A stretch of DNA of 58,253 nt from Nostoc sp. S13 (lineage in GTDB: Bacteria; Cyanobacteriota; Cyanobacteriia; Cyanobacteriales; Nostocaceae): NCBI RefSeq assembly GCF_029379315.1, contig NZ_JAQYWQ010000033.1:1-58253 (forward strand), in the 5' to 3' direction. Made by a program: the position numbers and the translations under genes. Shown piece after piece: positions 49,013-58,201 of the stretch; the stretch's first letter is position 1; each line of letters opens with the position of its first letter. Below the pieces are notes generated by a model, which saw only the letters and a list, made by a program, of their open reading frames with translations, ran no database searches and was not told where the DNA came from.

Positions 49013-50062
49013 ATGGCAACCGTTTTAGCAATAGAAACAAGCTGTGATGAAACTGCCGTCGCAATTGTTAACAATCGTGAAGTTTACAGCAGTATCGTCG
49101 CCTCGCAAATTCCAGTCCATCAACAGTATGGTGGGGTAGTGCCAGAAGTCGCGTCTCGCCAGCACTTGGAAACAATCAATGAAGCGATCGCTCAAGCCTT
49201 AGAGCAAGCCCAACTAGACTGGGGAAAAATTGACGCAATTGCCGCCACTTGTGCACCTGGACTCGTAGGAGCGCTGTTAGTGGGGTTAACTGCTGCCAAA
49301 ACCCTGGCAATGGTACACAAAAAGCCATTTTTGGGAGTTCATCACCTCGAAGGTCACATTTACGCAACTTACTTGAGTGAATCAACTTTAAATCCCCCTT
49401 TCTTGAGTTTATTAGTTTCTGGCGGACATACAAGCTTGATTTATGTCAAAGATTGTGGTATGTACGAAACATTAGGACAAACCCGTGATGATGCTGCGGG
49501 TGAAGCCTTTGATAAAGTGGCGCGATTGTTAAAACTGGGTTATCCCGGTGGACCGATGATTGACAAGTTGGCACAACAGGGCAATCCCCAAGCCTTTGCC
49601 CTACCAGAAGGAAAAGTTTCTCTAGCGGGCGGGGGGTTTCATCGTTATGATACGAGTTTTAGTGGGTTAAAAACGGCTGTATTACGTTTAGTGCAGCAGT
49701 TAGAGAAAGATGGTGGACAAGTACCAGTGGCAGATGTAGCAGCTAGCTTTCAGGAAACCGTGGCGCGATCGCTAACCAAAAGAGCGATCGCCTGTGCCCT
49801 AGACTATGGTTTAGACACAATTGCCGTTGGTGGCGGTGTAGCAGCTAATAGCGGGTTGAGAAAAAATCTCCAAGCCGCCGCCGTTGAACATAACCTACGC
49901 GTCCTATTCCCCCCTCTGAAATTCTGTACCGATAACGCCGCCATGATCGGCTGTGCCGCCTCTGACCATCTATCCTGTGGTCATACATCCCCCATCACAC
50001 TGGGCGTTGAGTCTAGGTTAGCGCTTACCCAGGTGATGAAGTTGTATGAACCTTTTGAGTAG
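49013..50062 (+). CDS. tsaD: tRNA N6-adenosine threonylcarbamoyltransferase TsaD
   Basis: The 349-residue enzyme transfers threonylcarbamoyl to A37 of ANN-decoding tRNAs. It has [34 protein letters not shown], the metal-binding [25 protein letters not shown] and [14 protein letters not shown]. The length is typical. It is divergent from psaF. Confidence 0.97.
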   Translation: MATVLAIETSCDETAVAIVNNREVYSSIVASQIPVHQQYGGVVPEVASRQHLETINEAIAQALEQAQLDWGKIDAIAATCAPGLVGALLVGLTAAKTLAMVHKKPFLGVHHLEGHIYATYLSESTLNPPFLSLLVSGGHTSLIYVKDCGMYETLGQTRDDAAGEAFDKVARLLKLGYPGGPMIDKLAQQGNPQAFALPEGKVSLAGGGFHRYDTSFSGLKTAVLRLVQQLEKDGGQVPVADVAASFQETVARSLTKRAIACALDYGLDTIAVGGGVAANSGLRKNLQAAAVEHNLRVLFPPLKFCTDNAAMIGCAASDHLSCGHTSPITLGVESRLALTQVMKLYEPFE

Positions 50063-50311
50063 TCATTTGTCATTTGTCCTTTGTAATTTGTTAGTTGTAA
50101 CTCAATACACTTGGGTTAACGCTTAACTCTTTGTCAAAGTCAATTTTTTAACGTAGATACAAAGGGGCTTGCCGCAGGCTACCACCATCTCTATGAGAGG
50201 CTTGCGCCAACCGCAGCGTCTAGCAGAGAAGGAAGAAATGCTTAACTGAACTGTATTGAGTTATAACCACCAATGCCCAATGCCCAATGCCCAATGCCCA
50301 ATGCCCAATAA
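50063..50311. repeat. Mixed repeat cluster: GTCATTT, GC-rich island, GCCCAAT heptamers
   Basis: Behind tsaD come GTCATTTGTCATTTGTCCT units, then a GC-rich island at about 50160-50235 (GGGGCTTGCCGCAGGCTACC), then five tandem ATGCCCA units at 50275-50309 next to the hydrolase stop codon. Three repeat families sit in one 250-base gap. Confidence 0.75.
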
Positions 50312-51223
50312 CTATAGACTTTTGACTATTGACCGAATGTGATCAGCCACTGCATCCGGCTGTTCCAACATTGCCAGGTGTCCACAATCAGGAATTTCCA
50401 AAACATTGTCACCAGAATATTGGAACAGTCTGTGAAAGCTAGCTAAATGGCGTACATACTTGGGTTCCATAACCTTATCTTCGGCACCAGCCAAAAAATA
50501 AACTGGCTGCTTCAATTGGGATACTAGCTCAGGTAAACGATTGATTTCTTCTTCAGTTGTGGAGTCTAACAAAGCTCCCAGAGCCGCTTCTGGGTCAGCC
50601 ACAACGAAATCAATCAGCCGTTGACGTGCCCAATAGCGCTCCAAAGGACGTGCCACACTGGCTCTAGTAAACAGCAAATCAATCAAAGGCAGTTGAGACA
50701 GCCAACGCGGGCGGACTTGCAAAAATTTCTGACCCGCCGAGCGAAACTGCTCAAAGGCTTCTTTAAGGTAAATACCACCGCCAGCGTTGATACAGATAAC
50801 TCCTTTAATACACTCAGGTATTTGATCTGCTCCCCAAAGAGCGATCGTGCCTCCCAAAGAGTGACCAATTAGCCAAGCACTGGTAATATTCAGCTGTTTC
50901 AGGAGAATTGCTAAATCCTGAGCATAAGCAGCAGGAGTATAAAGAGAATCGAAAGGTGAGCCAACCACACTACTGGAGATGAGCGTAAGACTCAGAGACG
51001 TTTGTGCCCGACTAAAATCGGTTTTTACCTGGGACTGGGATTCACCAAAACCCCGCAAATCATAGGAAAGGCACTGCAAATCATCTGATAGGCGAGAAAT
51101 CACAGGTTGCCAATATCCACGGCTATTAAGCCAACCGTGGATAAATACTAAAGCATTGGGGCAGGAAGTGGGAGCCGTTAGCTCGTATGCGTGTGGAACG
51201 CCCAAGATTTCGATAGTTGCCAT
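50312..51223 (-). CDS. Alpha/beta fold hydrolase
   Basis: The 303-residue soluble protein has the hydrolase signatures LVFIHGWLNSRGYWQPVISR (oxyanion loop), LSYDLRGFGESQSQ, the nucleophile elbow WLIGHSLGGTIALW, the acid region YFLAGAEDKVMEP and PDCGHLAMLEQPD with the catalytic His. The substrate (ester, lipid or haloalkane-like) cannot be told. A lid-like insert covers residues about 155-210. The gene is single; a heptamer array lies at its 3' end. Confidence 0.9.
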   Translation of the reverse strand: MATIEILGVPHAYELTAPTSCPNALVFIHGWLNSRGYWQPVISRLSDDLQCLSYDLRGFGESQSQVKTDFSRAQTSLSLTLISSSVVGSPFDSLYTPAAYAQDLAILLKQLNITSAWLIGHSLGGTIALWGADQIPECIKGVICINAGGGIYLKEAFEQFRSAGQKFLQVRPRWLSQLPLIDLLFTRASVARPLERYWARQRLIDFVVADPEAALGALLDSTTEEEINRLPELVSQLKQPVYFLAGAEDKVMEPKYVRHLASFHRLFQYSGDNVLEIPDCGHLAMLEQPDAVADHIRSIVKSL

Positions 51224-51339
51224 ACTTATATCGTACCCCGAAGGAGAGGTGCGACTAAATACGGAATAAGAAGAGAGTTAGAAGTGAAGAGTGAGGAATT
51301 GTTAATTTTTAACTCATAACTCATAACTCATAACTTTTA

Positions 51340-52059
51340 TTATTTACCCAGCAGCCTCTGTCCCACTCCTTCAGCAATTTTGTGACCGAGATATTCAGGA
51401 ATGAGGCTTTCATTTGGCCCCAACAAGTAAAGAATTAGCCGTGTACGTCCGCGCCAAACCAGTAAATTGGCATTGACTACCAGCAGGTCTTCCTGCCAGA
51501 TGGCATACATTACTTTGTAAAATAATCCTGGTTGATTATCGGCTTCAATCACTAGGGCAGGGAGATGAAAGACCGGATCGACATAGAACTCAGTTTGTAC
51601 CTGCTCTAAACCAGTATCAAGATTGAATTCTACTGCCAGCATCTCTTCTACCTCAAACCGACCTCCTAAAGCCTCACGAATGGCGCGACAGACATTTTCT
51701 GCGGTTTTCTCGGTCAAGGCTTTACTACCACGAGACACCAATAGTTTGATAAAAACTAACATTGGCGGACGGATTTGACCGTATAGACTTAGACCGTGGA
51801 CAGTCAACCCATAAGCTGCTAGTACACCAAAAATATCGCTGAGGAGAAAAGACTGGTTGCGGTAAGCAAAATGCAAGGCACTTTTACTACCTTCCGGTTT
51901 CAGTTCAATAACAGCGCGTCTAGTTTTATAGAGACGGTAGGCTAACCGTAAATTTTGCAGTTGAATCTCACTGCTGACGAATTGCTCATAAAACTGGGGA
52001 AACGCTCGGTTAAAGCGCTTTAGGAGTTCCAGTGTTGAAGATTTTAAACCAGAAGCCAT
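51340..52059 (-). CDS. ACT domain-containing protein
   Basis: The 239-residue protein has two ACT-like regions: about residues 60-110 (FAYRNQSFLLSDIFGVLAAY, GLTVHGLSLYGQI) and 165-220 (PALVIEADNQPGLFYKVMYA, IWQEDLLVVNANLLVWRG). The second resembles the ACT repeats of GlnD (DRPGLL) but no nucleotidyltransferase or HD domain is present. It could sense an amino acid or nitrogen signal; this is inference. A helical N-terminus (SSTLELLKRFNRAFPQFYEQ) precedes. Gene neighbours give no further clue. Confidence 0.8.
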   Translation of the reverse strand: MASGLKSSTLELLKRFNRAFPQFYEQFVSSEIQLQNLRLAYRLYKTRRAVIELKPEGSKSALHFAYRNQSFLLSDIFGVLAAYGLTVHGLSLYGQIRPPMLVFIKLLVSRGSKALTEKTAENVCRAIREALGGRFEVEEMLAVEFNLDTGLEQVQTEFYVDPVFHLPALVIEADNQPGLFYKVMYAIWQEDLLVVNANLLVWRGRTRLILYLLGPNESLIPEYLGHKIAEGVGQRLLGK

Positions 52060-52398
52060 TGTTAAGGGTAAGACTCGCTTGCTTTCGTCACCTGGGTGTT
52101 GGGAACTGGGGGACTAAGTAGTGCTGTTAAGAAACTGTTTTGCCCCATACCCAATCCCTTGTATACAATTCACTCCTAAGCTAACGTGCATTTAAGCTCT
52201 ATACGAGTAATTGCCAGGATTAGGTTTTTCTATTTTGAATGCGTGAATTTTGAATTGCTTATATCCTTACCCTTTTGGTGAATTTCTCCTAGCCTTTACA
52301 ACAAAATGCTAAAGTTGAAAATGATTGGTGTGAAACACGCTCTAACTGGCTGTTGCCATTGCAAATCCCGAAAGCAACCGAAAAAATTTGAGTGTCAG

Positions 52399-53040
<642 letters not shown>

Positions 53041-53339
53041 CGCTCAATCAAAATAAAAGCCGATTCGCACAAGAAAATCAGGTATAATAGCAAAAATCTA
53101 TTATTTTAATCTGGTTTTGCAAGGTTCAGCCGACGAACGAACAAGTATATCTCTTGTAAAACTAAGTCGGCAAAAAACCTTTATCAGTGTAAGATTCTAA
53201 TCAATATTGTTTTTGCAAAAGATGAAAAAGATTAGGCATAAGCCGTGTTATGTGATATGATTGAATTAATGCTTTTGCGAAAGCCCAATCGCTTTGATGG
53301 TAAGTGCAAACCAAACCAAAAAAAGTAGATAAATCTCAC

Positions 53340-53413
53340 CGGGATGTAGCGCAGCTTGGTAGCGCGCCTGCTTTGGGAGCAGGATGCCGCAGGTTCAAAT
53401 CCTGTCATCCCGA
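53340..53413 (+). tRNA. tRNA-Pro (anticodon UGG)
   Basis: A complete 74-base cloverleaf: acceptor CGGGATG with CATCCCG, D-stem GCGC with AGCTTGGTA loop, anticodon stem CCTGC/GCAGG around TTTGGGA (anticodon TGG), and T-arm CAGGTTCAAATCCTG. The discriminator base is A and CCA is not encoded. It reads proline CCA and other CCN codons by wobble. Confidence 0.97.
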
Positions 53414-54143
53414 TTTAAATAATATAGTTAACAGTTTTTTTACTTTGCCAAGATGTGCAATTTAATTGCATATTTTTACAGAGAAGAACAATTAGGCTGT
53501 TCTGCTGTTGGGTTGGCTGTTAAACCTAACAGGCAAATTTCGTACTTAAGTGACACTTAGCTCTGTATAGATTTGAGAAGAGATTAAACCAATCGCAGAT
53601 GGAACGATTGATTAAGTAATAGCGTCACCCGATATTAGAAAAAGCCGATAAAATGGCGTTTATCATCTCCAATGTCCCAGAGATAAAGAGACTTTTCAGT
53701 GTTTGAGAAGACATATAGTACTCATATTTGATTTTTGAACAACTAAGCGCTTAGAAGCTTGACATACAAAGCTTTCCTTGGCAGTATACTGAGCAAGATT
53801 CAAGTAGGATTCCTATATAATAGGCATCTACCGTATTTCCCGGTGAATAGCCAAATGAAACCGAGAAATACACAACCTTAGCATAGTCAATTTGTGAAAA
53901 CGATACTATAGCAATCTTAAATAGTTGCGGAATATTATATTTTGACCGTTGACCCTCCGGGTTCGGCAGTCCCTCTTTGTTGGAAGAACAAGACCGGGCT
54001 GCCTCACGGTTAACACTCAACCTCAACGCGCACAATTAATTTTTCACAACTGAAATATATTGCTATATAACTAAAGCTAGTTGGTGCTGTGCAAATCCAA
54101 CCATTTGTTTAATTTAATTGGATTATTGATGCGAGGAGCAGTC
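53414..54143. other. Gap with a GC-rich structured repeat
   Basis: 730 bases without a gene. At about 53945-54015 lies TTGACCCTCCGGGTTCGGCA followed by GAAGAACAAGACCGGGCTGC and TCACGGTTAAC, a GC-rich patch with internal pairing (CCTCCGGGTT, AACAAGACCGGG; GTTGACC, GGTTAAC). It resembles an interspersed Nostoc repeat. A 94-codon minus-strand frame through it (53751-54035) has no family character and is treated as noise. Confidence 0.5.
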
Positions 54144-54962
54144 ATGAAATCATTTATCCGCTTGGGCGCAACATTGGGTATAGCTAGCAGTATATTTTTG
54201 GCGGGACTTTCAGGAATAGGCAATCTACCAGGAATAGGCAATCTAGAAGCGATCGCGTTGCCACAAAATGAGGTAGTGAAAAAACTCCAAGAAGTACCTG
54301 TATTCACGCTCACCAATCCTAAAGGGGAATTCGTAGTTCTGTCGAGGAACAACGCATCCAAGCCGATCTCGCAAGTGGGATTTTTTATTAGCAAGCAAGA
54401 TGCTCAAAAATTCCTTGACAATCGGCTCAAAAAAGAAAACCCCCAGTTGGCAAGCACGCTACAAGTGAGACCTTTGTCCTTGGCAGACTACTATAAAATA
54501 GTCCAAGAAAGCAAAAAGAAATCAGACTCTGTAATTTATACTTTAGTGCCGACACAACAACAGGTAGCTTCGGCAACAAGTATGCTGAATCAAAATGGTA
54601 AAAAAGGGCAGCAATTCAATGGTATTCCCTTATTTGTACCTAAATTTAAGAAAGATAATAGCTATCTGACCATTCCGGTTCCAAAAGGCAACGAGCGATT
54701 AATCCCATTCTTTTTTGAAAAAGAACAAGCAGTGGCTCTGTTAGACCAATTCAAAAAAGCCGTGCCAAAGGAAGCAGACAACACTGAGATTCAGGTGGTA
54801 GATTTGTACGGTGTTCTAGAGGCTCTCAATAGCAGCAACGATCCTGGTATAAATAAAATTATTCTGTATCCATCGCGGGAGTCGATCAATTTTATTCGAT
54901 CGCTTGCGCCGAATCAATCACCAGCTGCCAACCCTGCTCCTGCGGCCGCTCCGAAAAAATAA
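54144..54962 (+). CDS. Tic22-like periplasmic protein
   Basis: The 272-residue precursor has a signal peptide (MKSFIRLGATLGIASSIFLA, GLSGIG) and a mature part with the duplicated Tic22 beta-alpha units: PVFTLTNPKGEFVVLSRNN, QVGFFISKQDAQKFLDNRLK, GIPLFVPKFKKDNSYLTIPV and LIPFFFEKEQAVALLDQFKK. Cyanobacterial Tic22 acts in the periplasm/thylakoid space in outer-membrane biogenesis and is the ancestor of the chloroplast import factor. I choose the ATG preceded by GAGGAGCA; an in-frame start 63 bases earlier is less likely. An 18-bp tandem duplication (GGAATAGGCAATCTACCA-type) doubles GIGNL near the signal cleavage region. Ala/Pro-rich tail. Confidence 0.92.
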   Translation: MKSFIRLGATLGIASSIFLAGLSGIGNLPGIGNLEAIALPQNEVVKKLQEVPVFTLTNPKGEFVVLSRNNASKPISQVGFFISKQDAQKFLDNRLKKENPQLASTLQVRPLSLADYYKIVQESKKKSDSVIYTLVPTQQQVASATSMLNQNGKKGQQFNGIPLFVPKFKKDNSYLTIPVPKGNERLIPFFFEKEQAVALLDQFKKAVPKEADNTEIQVVDLYGVLEALNSSNDPGINKIILYPSRESINFIRSLAPNQSPAANPAPAAAPKK

Positions 54963-54987
54963 CGGATATGCACTCCAAGGTTGAGGC

Positions 54988-55875
54988 ATGGAAGAGAAAC
55001 ATCTGATAGTTTCTGGTTTACAACTTTGGCAGTGGCGGAATGCAGCGATTAAAGCAGCAGGAGCCACTGATGTCCCACCAACTGAGGTAGATTGGCTACT
55101 CCTAGAAGTGGCTGGGTTAGACCGCTTGGCACTGCGTTTGGAGTCTTTCAAAAACTGGCCGCAAATTCAGCTGCAATTGCCGCTAGAAGAGTTAGACCAG
55201 TTATGGCAGAGACGATTAAATGACCGCTTACCAGTGCAGTATATTGCGGGAGCTACACCTTGGCGTCAGTTTCAAATCGCGGTGTCGAGTGCGGTTTTGA
55301 TTCCCAGACCAGAAACAGAGTCCTTAATTGATTTAGCAGCAGATGCTAGTAATACTTCAGGACACTGGGCAGATTTAGGTACTGGGAGTGGAGCGATCGC
55401 ACTGGGACTAGCAGATGTCTTGCCAAAAGCAACAATTCATGCAGTTGATTACAGTTTAGAAGCTCTGGCGATCGCCCAAACTAACGCCGATAATTTGGGT
55501 TTTGCTGACCGGATTAAATTTTATCAAGGTTCTTGGTGGGAGCCACTGGCATTTCTCAAAGGTCAGTTCAGTGGTATGGTATCGAACCCCCCTTACATAC
55601 CCACCAGCACCTTACCTACTTTGCAACCAGAAGTAGTTAACCATGAACCACATCTAGCTTTAGATGGTGGCGCTGATGGCTTAGATTGCATTCGCCATTT
55701 GATAGAAATATCCCCTAGTTATTTGCAACCGGGTGGGGTGTGGTTAATTGAGATGATGGCAGGACAAGCGGATGCAGTGCGAGAACTTTTGCAAAATCAA
55801 GGTAGCTATTGTAAAATTCAAATTCACGCTGATTTAGCTGGAATTGAACGCTTCGCCCTAGCTTATAGAAGTTAG
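54988..55875 (+). CDS. prmC: Release factor glutamine methyltransferase PrmC
   Basis: The 295-residue enzyme methylates the GGQ glutamine of release factors 1 and 2. The N-terminal helical domain (WLLLEVAGLDRLALRLESF) recognises the release factor, with PVQYIAGATPWRQFQIAVSS as hinge. The Rossmann domain has WADLGTGSGAIALGLA for S-adenosylmethionine and the catalytic SNPPYIP. All motifs are intact. It begins 25 bases after the Tic22-like gene on the same strand and may be cotranscribed. Confidence 0.95.
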   Translation: MEEKHLIVSGLQLWQWRNAAIKAAGATDVPPTEVDWLLLEVAGLDRLALRLESFKNWPQIQLQLPLEELDQLWQRRLNDRLPVQYIAGATPWRQFQIAVSSAVLIPRPETESLIDLAADASNTSGHWADLGTGSGAIALGLADVLPKATIHAVDYSLEALAIAQTNADNLGFADRIKFYQGSWWEPLAFLKGQFSGMVSNPPYIPTSTLPTLQPEVVNHEPHLALDGGADGLDCIRHLIEISPSYLQPGGVWLIEMMAGQADAVRELLQNQGSYCKIQIHADLAGIERFALAYRS

Positions 55876-56031
55876 GGTTTCCCTTGCTCAGTTTGGCTAT
55901 CTCCGTCTGTTTGAGCCATTCCAATATCGCTGGAATATCATCAATTGCAAGAGAACTTATTTCGACTATTTCCCCCATACCCGCACCCGAATCAATAGAC
56001 ATCTCCATAAATTAAATATGCGTTATCTAGA

Positions 56032-56083
56032 ACCCTTGTAGAGACGCGAAGTTTCGCGTCTCTACATTCTTTTTCGGAGATGT
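56032..56083 (+). repeat. 52-bp palindromic repeat, left copy
   Basis: Contains TGTAGAGACGCGAA and its complement TTCGCGTCTCTACA around one unpaired base, then TTCTTTTTCGGAGATGT. The reverse complement, with a single mismatch, closes the window at 58202-58253. Confidence 0.9.
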
Positions 56084-56370
56084 CTAATCAGCTACTTCCT
56101 AGACTACCTTGATTCCTGAAGCGTAATGCAATTGGTTTAGAAAATACCCCGATTTTTCCTCAAGGCATTAATTTATCTTGCCATCTTCAAATGATCTGAC
56201 GTACAGATATTGACATGATCTCTGCTATTAGTGAAGTGTCCAGGGTAGCACAAACAATCGGCAATTCGTCGCAACCAATTAATTATGTGCTTGTTATATA
56301 TTTAGCGAGATTCTGCATCTATATCTACCTATATATTTTTATCTAAACATTTTGTTTAACTGATTTTATC

Positions 56371-56555
56371 GAACAGAATAAAGGTGCCAGGAGTCAGAAT
56401 ACAGGAAAGGTATTCTGTACAACTGGTGGATGAATAATCGGGTTTAAGACCCCCACAAAATTTTCTTGTTTTGTGGTCAATAAGAAAGTCGCGGGTCTGA
56501 ATCCCCGACTGATTGATTCTGACGAATGTATTATGACTCCTGAATTCTTCTTCAA
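56371..56555 (-). mobile_element. MITE-like interspersed element, copy B
   Basis: Ends GAACAGAATAAAGGTGCCAG and ATTCTTCTTCAA match, in reverse, the ends of the element at 16434-16586. The near-terminal arms CAGGAGTCAGAATAC and GTATTATGACTCCTG form an imperfect inverted repeat. The core differs from copy A and holds hairpins (CCACAAAATTTTCTTGTTTT, then GTGG). No coding capacity. Confidence 0.65.
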
Positions 56556-57298
56556 TTAGCTTTTATTGATTGACAACAAAAACAAACAATGATAGCTTTA
56601 ATCTCGGATTAAAAATTACTTTTAATCCAAATAAATTTCCAACACATCTAAAAAGATTTAGATATTGGTACGTTTAGAGCATAGGAAAAACTTTTTGTGA
56701 CTAATCTTTTCTTAGATAATGGCATTTCTATTTATATGCCTTATCTTCCAGTTTAAATAATGTTTAAAGTTGAAAATTGGGTACAATATTGGCTAAATGC
56801 CACTCCTCGTTAAATTAATATTACACAGCAATCTTAAATGCTTTATAAAAGCCGAGAAGAAGTTAAGTTTCTCTGTTTTATGATGCTCACACTTCAAATA
56901 AGATTGCTCTAGATAGAATCTTCAAAGTCAAAATAACACTAGTCTTTAGTAAAATTAGTTTTAGCAGTTTTCTTAGTGTGCAAGCACTTTGTAAGCTACT
57001 GCATATAGATAATGGGAAAAACTGCTAGCAAGAGAGCTTTTTTAAGCTAAAAATTGCTTGCTATTCTCAATACCTTCACCAAGAAGGTAGATATAGGTTA
57101 TGTCAAAATAACGCAATTAAACTGCGTGATTGACTATTAGACAAAACCCATAATGAGAAAGTAGCGAAAAACGTATCTATTAAGCAGTTCATAATCTGAT
57201 TCATGGAAGATATCTATTGCTTAAAAGACTTAAGCGGTTAATTTGTTTTGCTAAAAACAGAGAAATAAATGTAGGTTAGAGGTCACAATGTTAAGTAA

Positions 57299-57772
57299 GG
57301 GCCAGATTTTGCTTATGATCTGTGCGTTCGTAAGATTACTCCCGAACAGCTTTCTAGTCTTGACTTAAGCAGTTGGGAAGTGGCTTTCAATGGAGCCGAA
57401 CCAGTCCGTGCCCAGACAATGAAGTTATTTGCTAGCTATTTCGCTCCTTGCGGTTTCCGTCGAGAAGCGTTTTACCCCTGCTACGGGATGGCTGAAGCGA
57501 CTTTATTTGTTTCTGGAGGTTTGAAAACAGCTTCCCCCGTTTTGTGCCAAGTTGAAGGAGCAGCCCTTGAGGAAAATCGGGTGGTGGCTGCTGAATCTGG
57601 GGAAGGGAGTAAAACAATTGTGGGCTGTGGTCGCACCTGGTTAGATCAGAAAATCGCCATTGTCGATCGCGAATTTTTAACTCAGTGTCCCCCTGGCAAG
57701 GTGGGAGAGATTTGGGTGTCAGGTTCTTCTGTAGCTGGTGGCTATTGGAATCGACCAGAGCAACAATCAAAA
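57299..57772 (+). pseudogene. Fatty-acyl-AMP ligase fragment (central part)
   Basis: Directly after a TAA the frame reads GPDFAYDLCVRKITPEQLSS, LDLSSWEVAFNGAEPVRAQT, FYPCYGMAEATLFVSGG, and later PPGKVGEIWVSGSSVAGGYW followed by NRPEQQ. These are the central motifs of fatty-acyl-AMP ligases that load lipids onto NRPS/PKS assembly lines. About 230 N-terminal and 160 C-terminal residues of a normal 580-residue enzyme are missing. After NRPEQQ the match stops abruptly and a desaturase-like segment begins. Confidence 0.85.
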
Positions 57773-57945
57773 ATGATTACAAACAGTACAAAAGCGGTTT
57801 GCCGCAGCCACGATCATAATTCCTTTGATAGGTACATTGATAGCACTGAAATTTGCTTGGGATTTTGGAATTAGTCTCATGGAATTAGAACTGCTTTTAC
57901 TCTTCTGGTTTCTAACTATGATTGGGGGGGTTACTGTCGGTAATC
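57773..57945 (+). pseudogene. Fatty-acid desaturase fragment (N-terminal helices)
   Basis: An ATG in the ligase frame gives MITNSTKAVCRSHDH. A shifted frame then reads IIIPLIGTLIALKFAWDFGI, SLMELELLLLFWFLTMIGG and VTVGNHRLL. This resembles the first membrane helices and the start of the first His box (GxHR) of acyl-CoA/acyl-lipid desaturases. Later His boxes are absent. It joins an acyl-CoA dehydrogenase tail within a few bases. The match is by eye and weaker than for its two neighbours. Confidence 0.5.
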
Positions 57946-58192
57946 ATCGACTTTTAGCTCTGCTGTTACTATTAGCACTGCCAAAGTCTTGACTACACGA
58001 GTGGCATTAGAGGTAACAAGCAAGATTTTTGAAGTCATGGGAACTCGTGCGGCTGCGACAAAATATCGCTTTGATCGCTTCTGGCGCAACGTCCGTACTC
58101 ATACTCTGCATGATCCAGTTGCCTACAAAGTCCACGAAGTTGGTGACTGGGTACTCAATGAACAAATCCCACCCTTCACCATTTACACCTAA
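57944..58192 (+). pseudogene. Acyl-CoA dehydrogenase C-terminal fragment
   Basis: A frame open after TAA at 57941 reads AVTISTAKVLTTRVALEVTS, KIFEVMGTRAAATKYRFDRF and WRNVRTHTLHDPVAYKVHEV to TAA at 58190-58192. This is the C-terminal helical domain of an acyl-CoA dehydrogenase of the type found in lipopeptide and sulfur-acquisition clusters. Only the last 80 or so residues of about 400 remain; FAD-binding and catalytic parts are gone. Confidence 0.8.
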
Positions 58193-58201
58193 GCCGAATA
58201 A

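Larger units (their letters stand above)
56009..57298. other. Gene-free region with interspersed repeats
   Basis: About 1.3 kb behind prmC without a recognisable gene. It contains the 52-bp palindromic repeat (56032-56083), the MITE-like copy B (56371-56555) and AT-rich DNA. It borders the decayed acyl-activation cassette, so it may be eroded sequence of the same former cluster, but I matched nothing else. Confidence 0.5.

Noticed and set aside
53751..54035. 94-codon minus-strand frame between tRNA-Pro and the Tic22-like gene
   Set aside because: Part of it is encoded by a GC-rich repeat patch and the rest has no family character.
55715..56008. 97-codon minus-strand frame overlapping the end of prmC, with a protein-like start (MEMSIDSGAGMGEIVEISSL)
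   Set aside because: More than half lies antisense to prmC, and the start codon lies in a repeat-derived GGAGATGTCT. The first 45 residues look somewhat protein-like (AIDDIPAILEWLKQTE) and could be a gene fragment, but I recognise no family.
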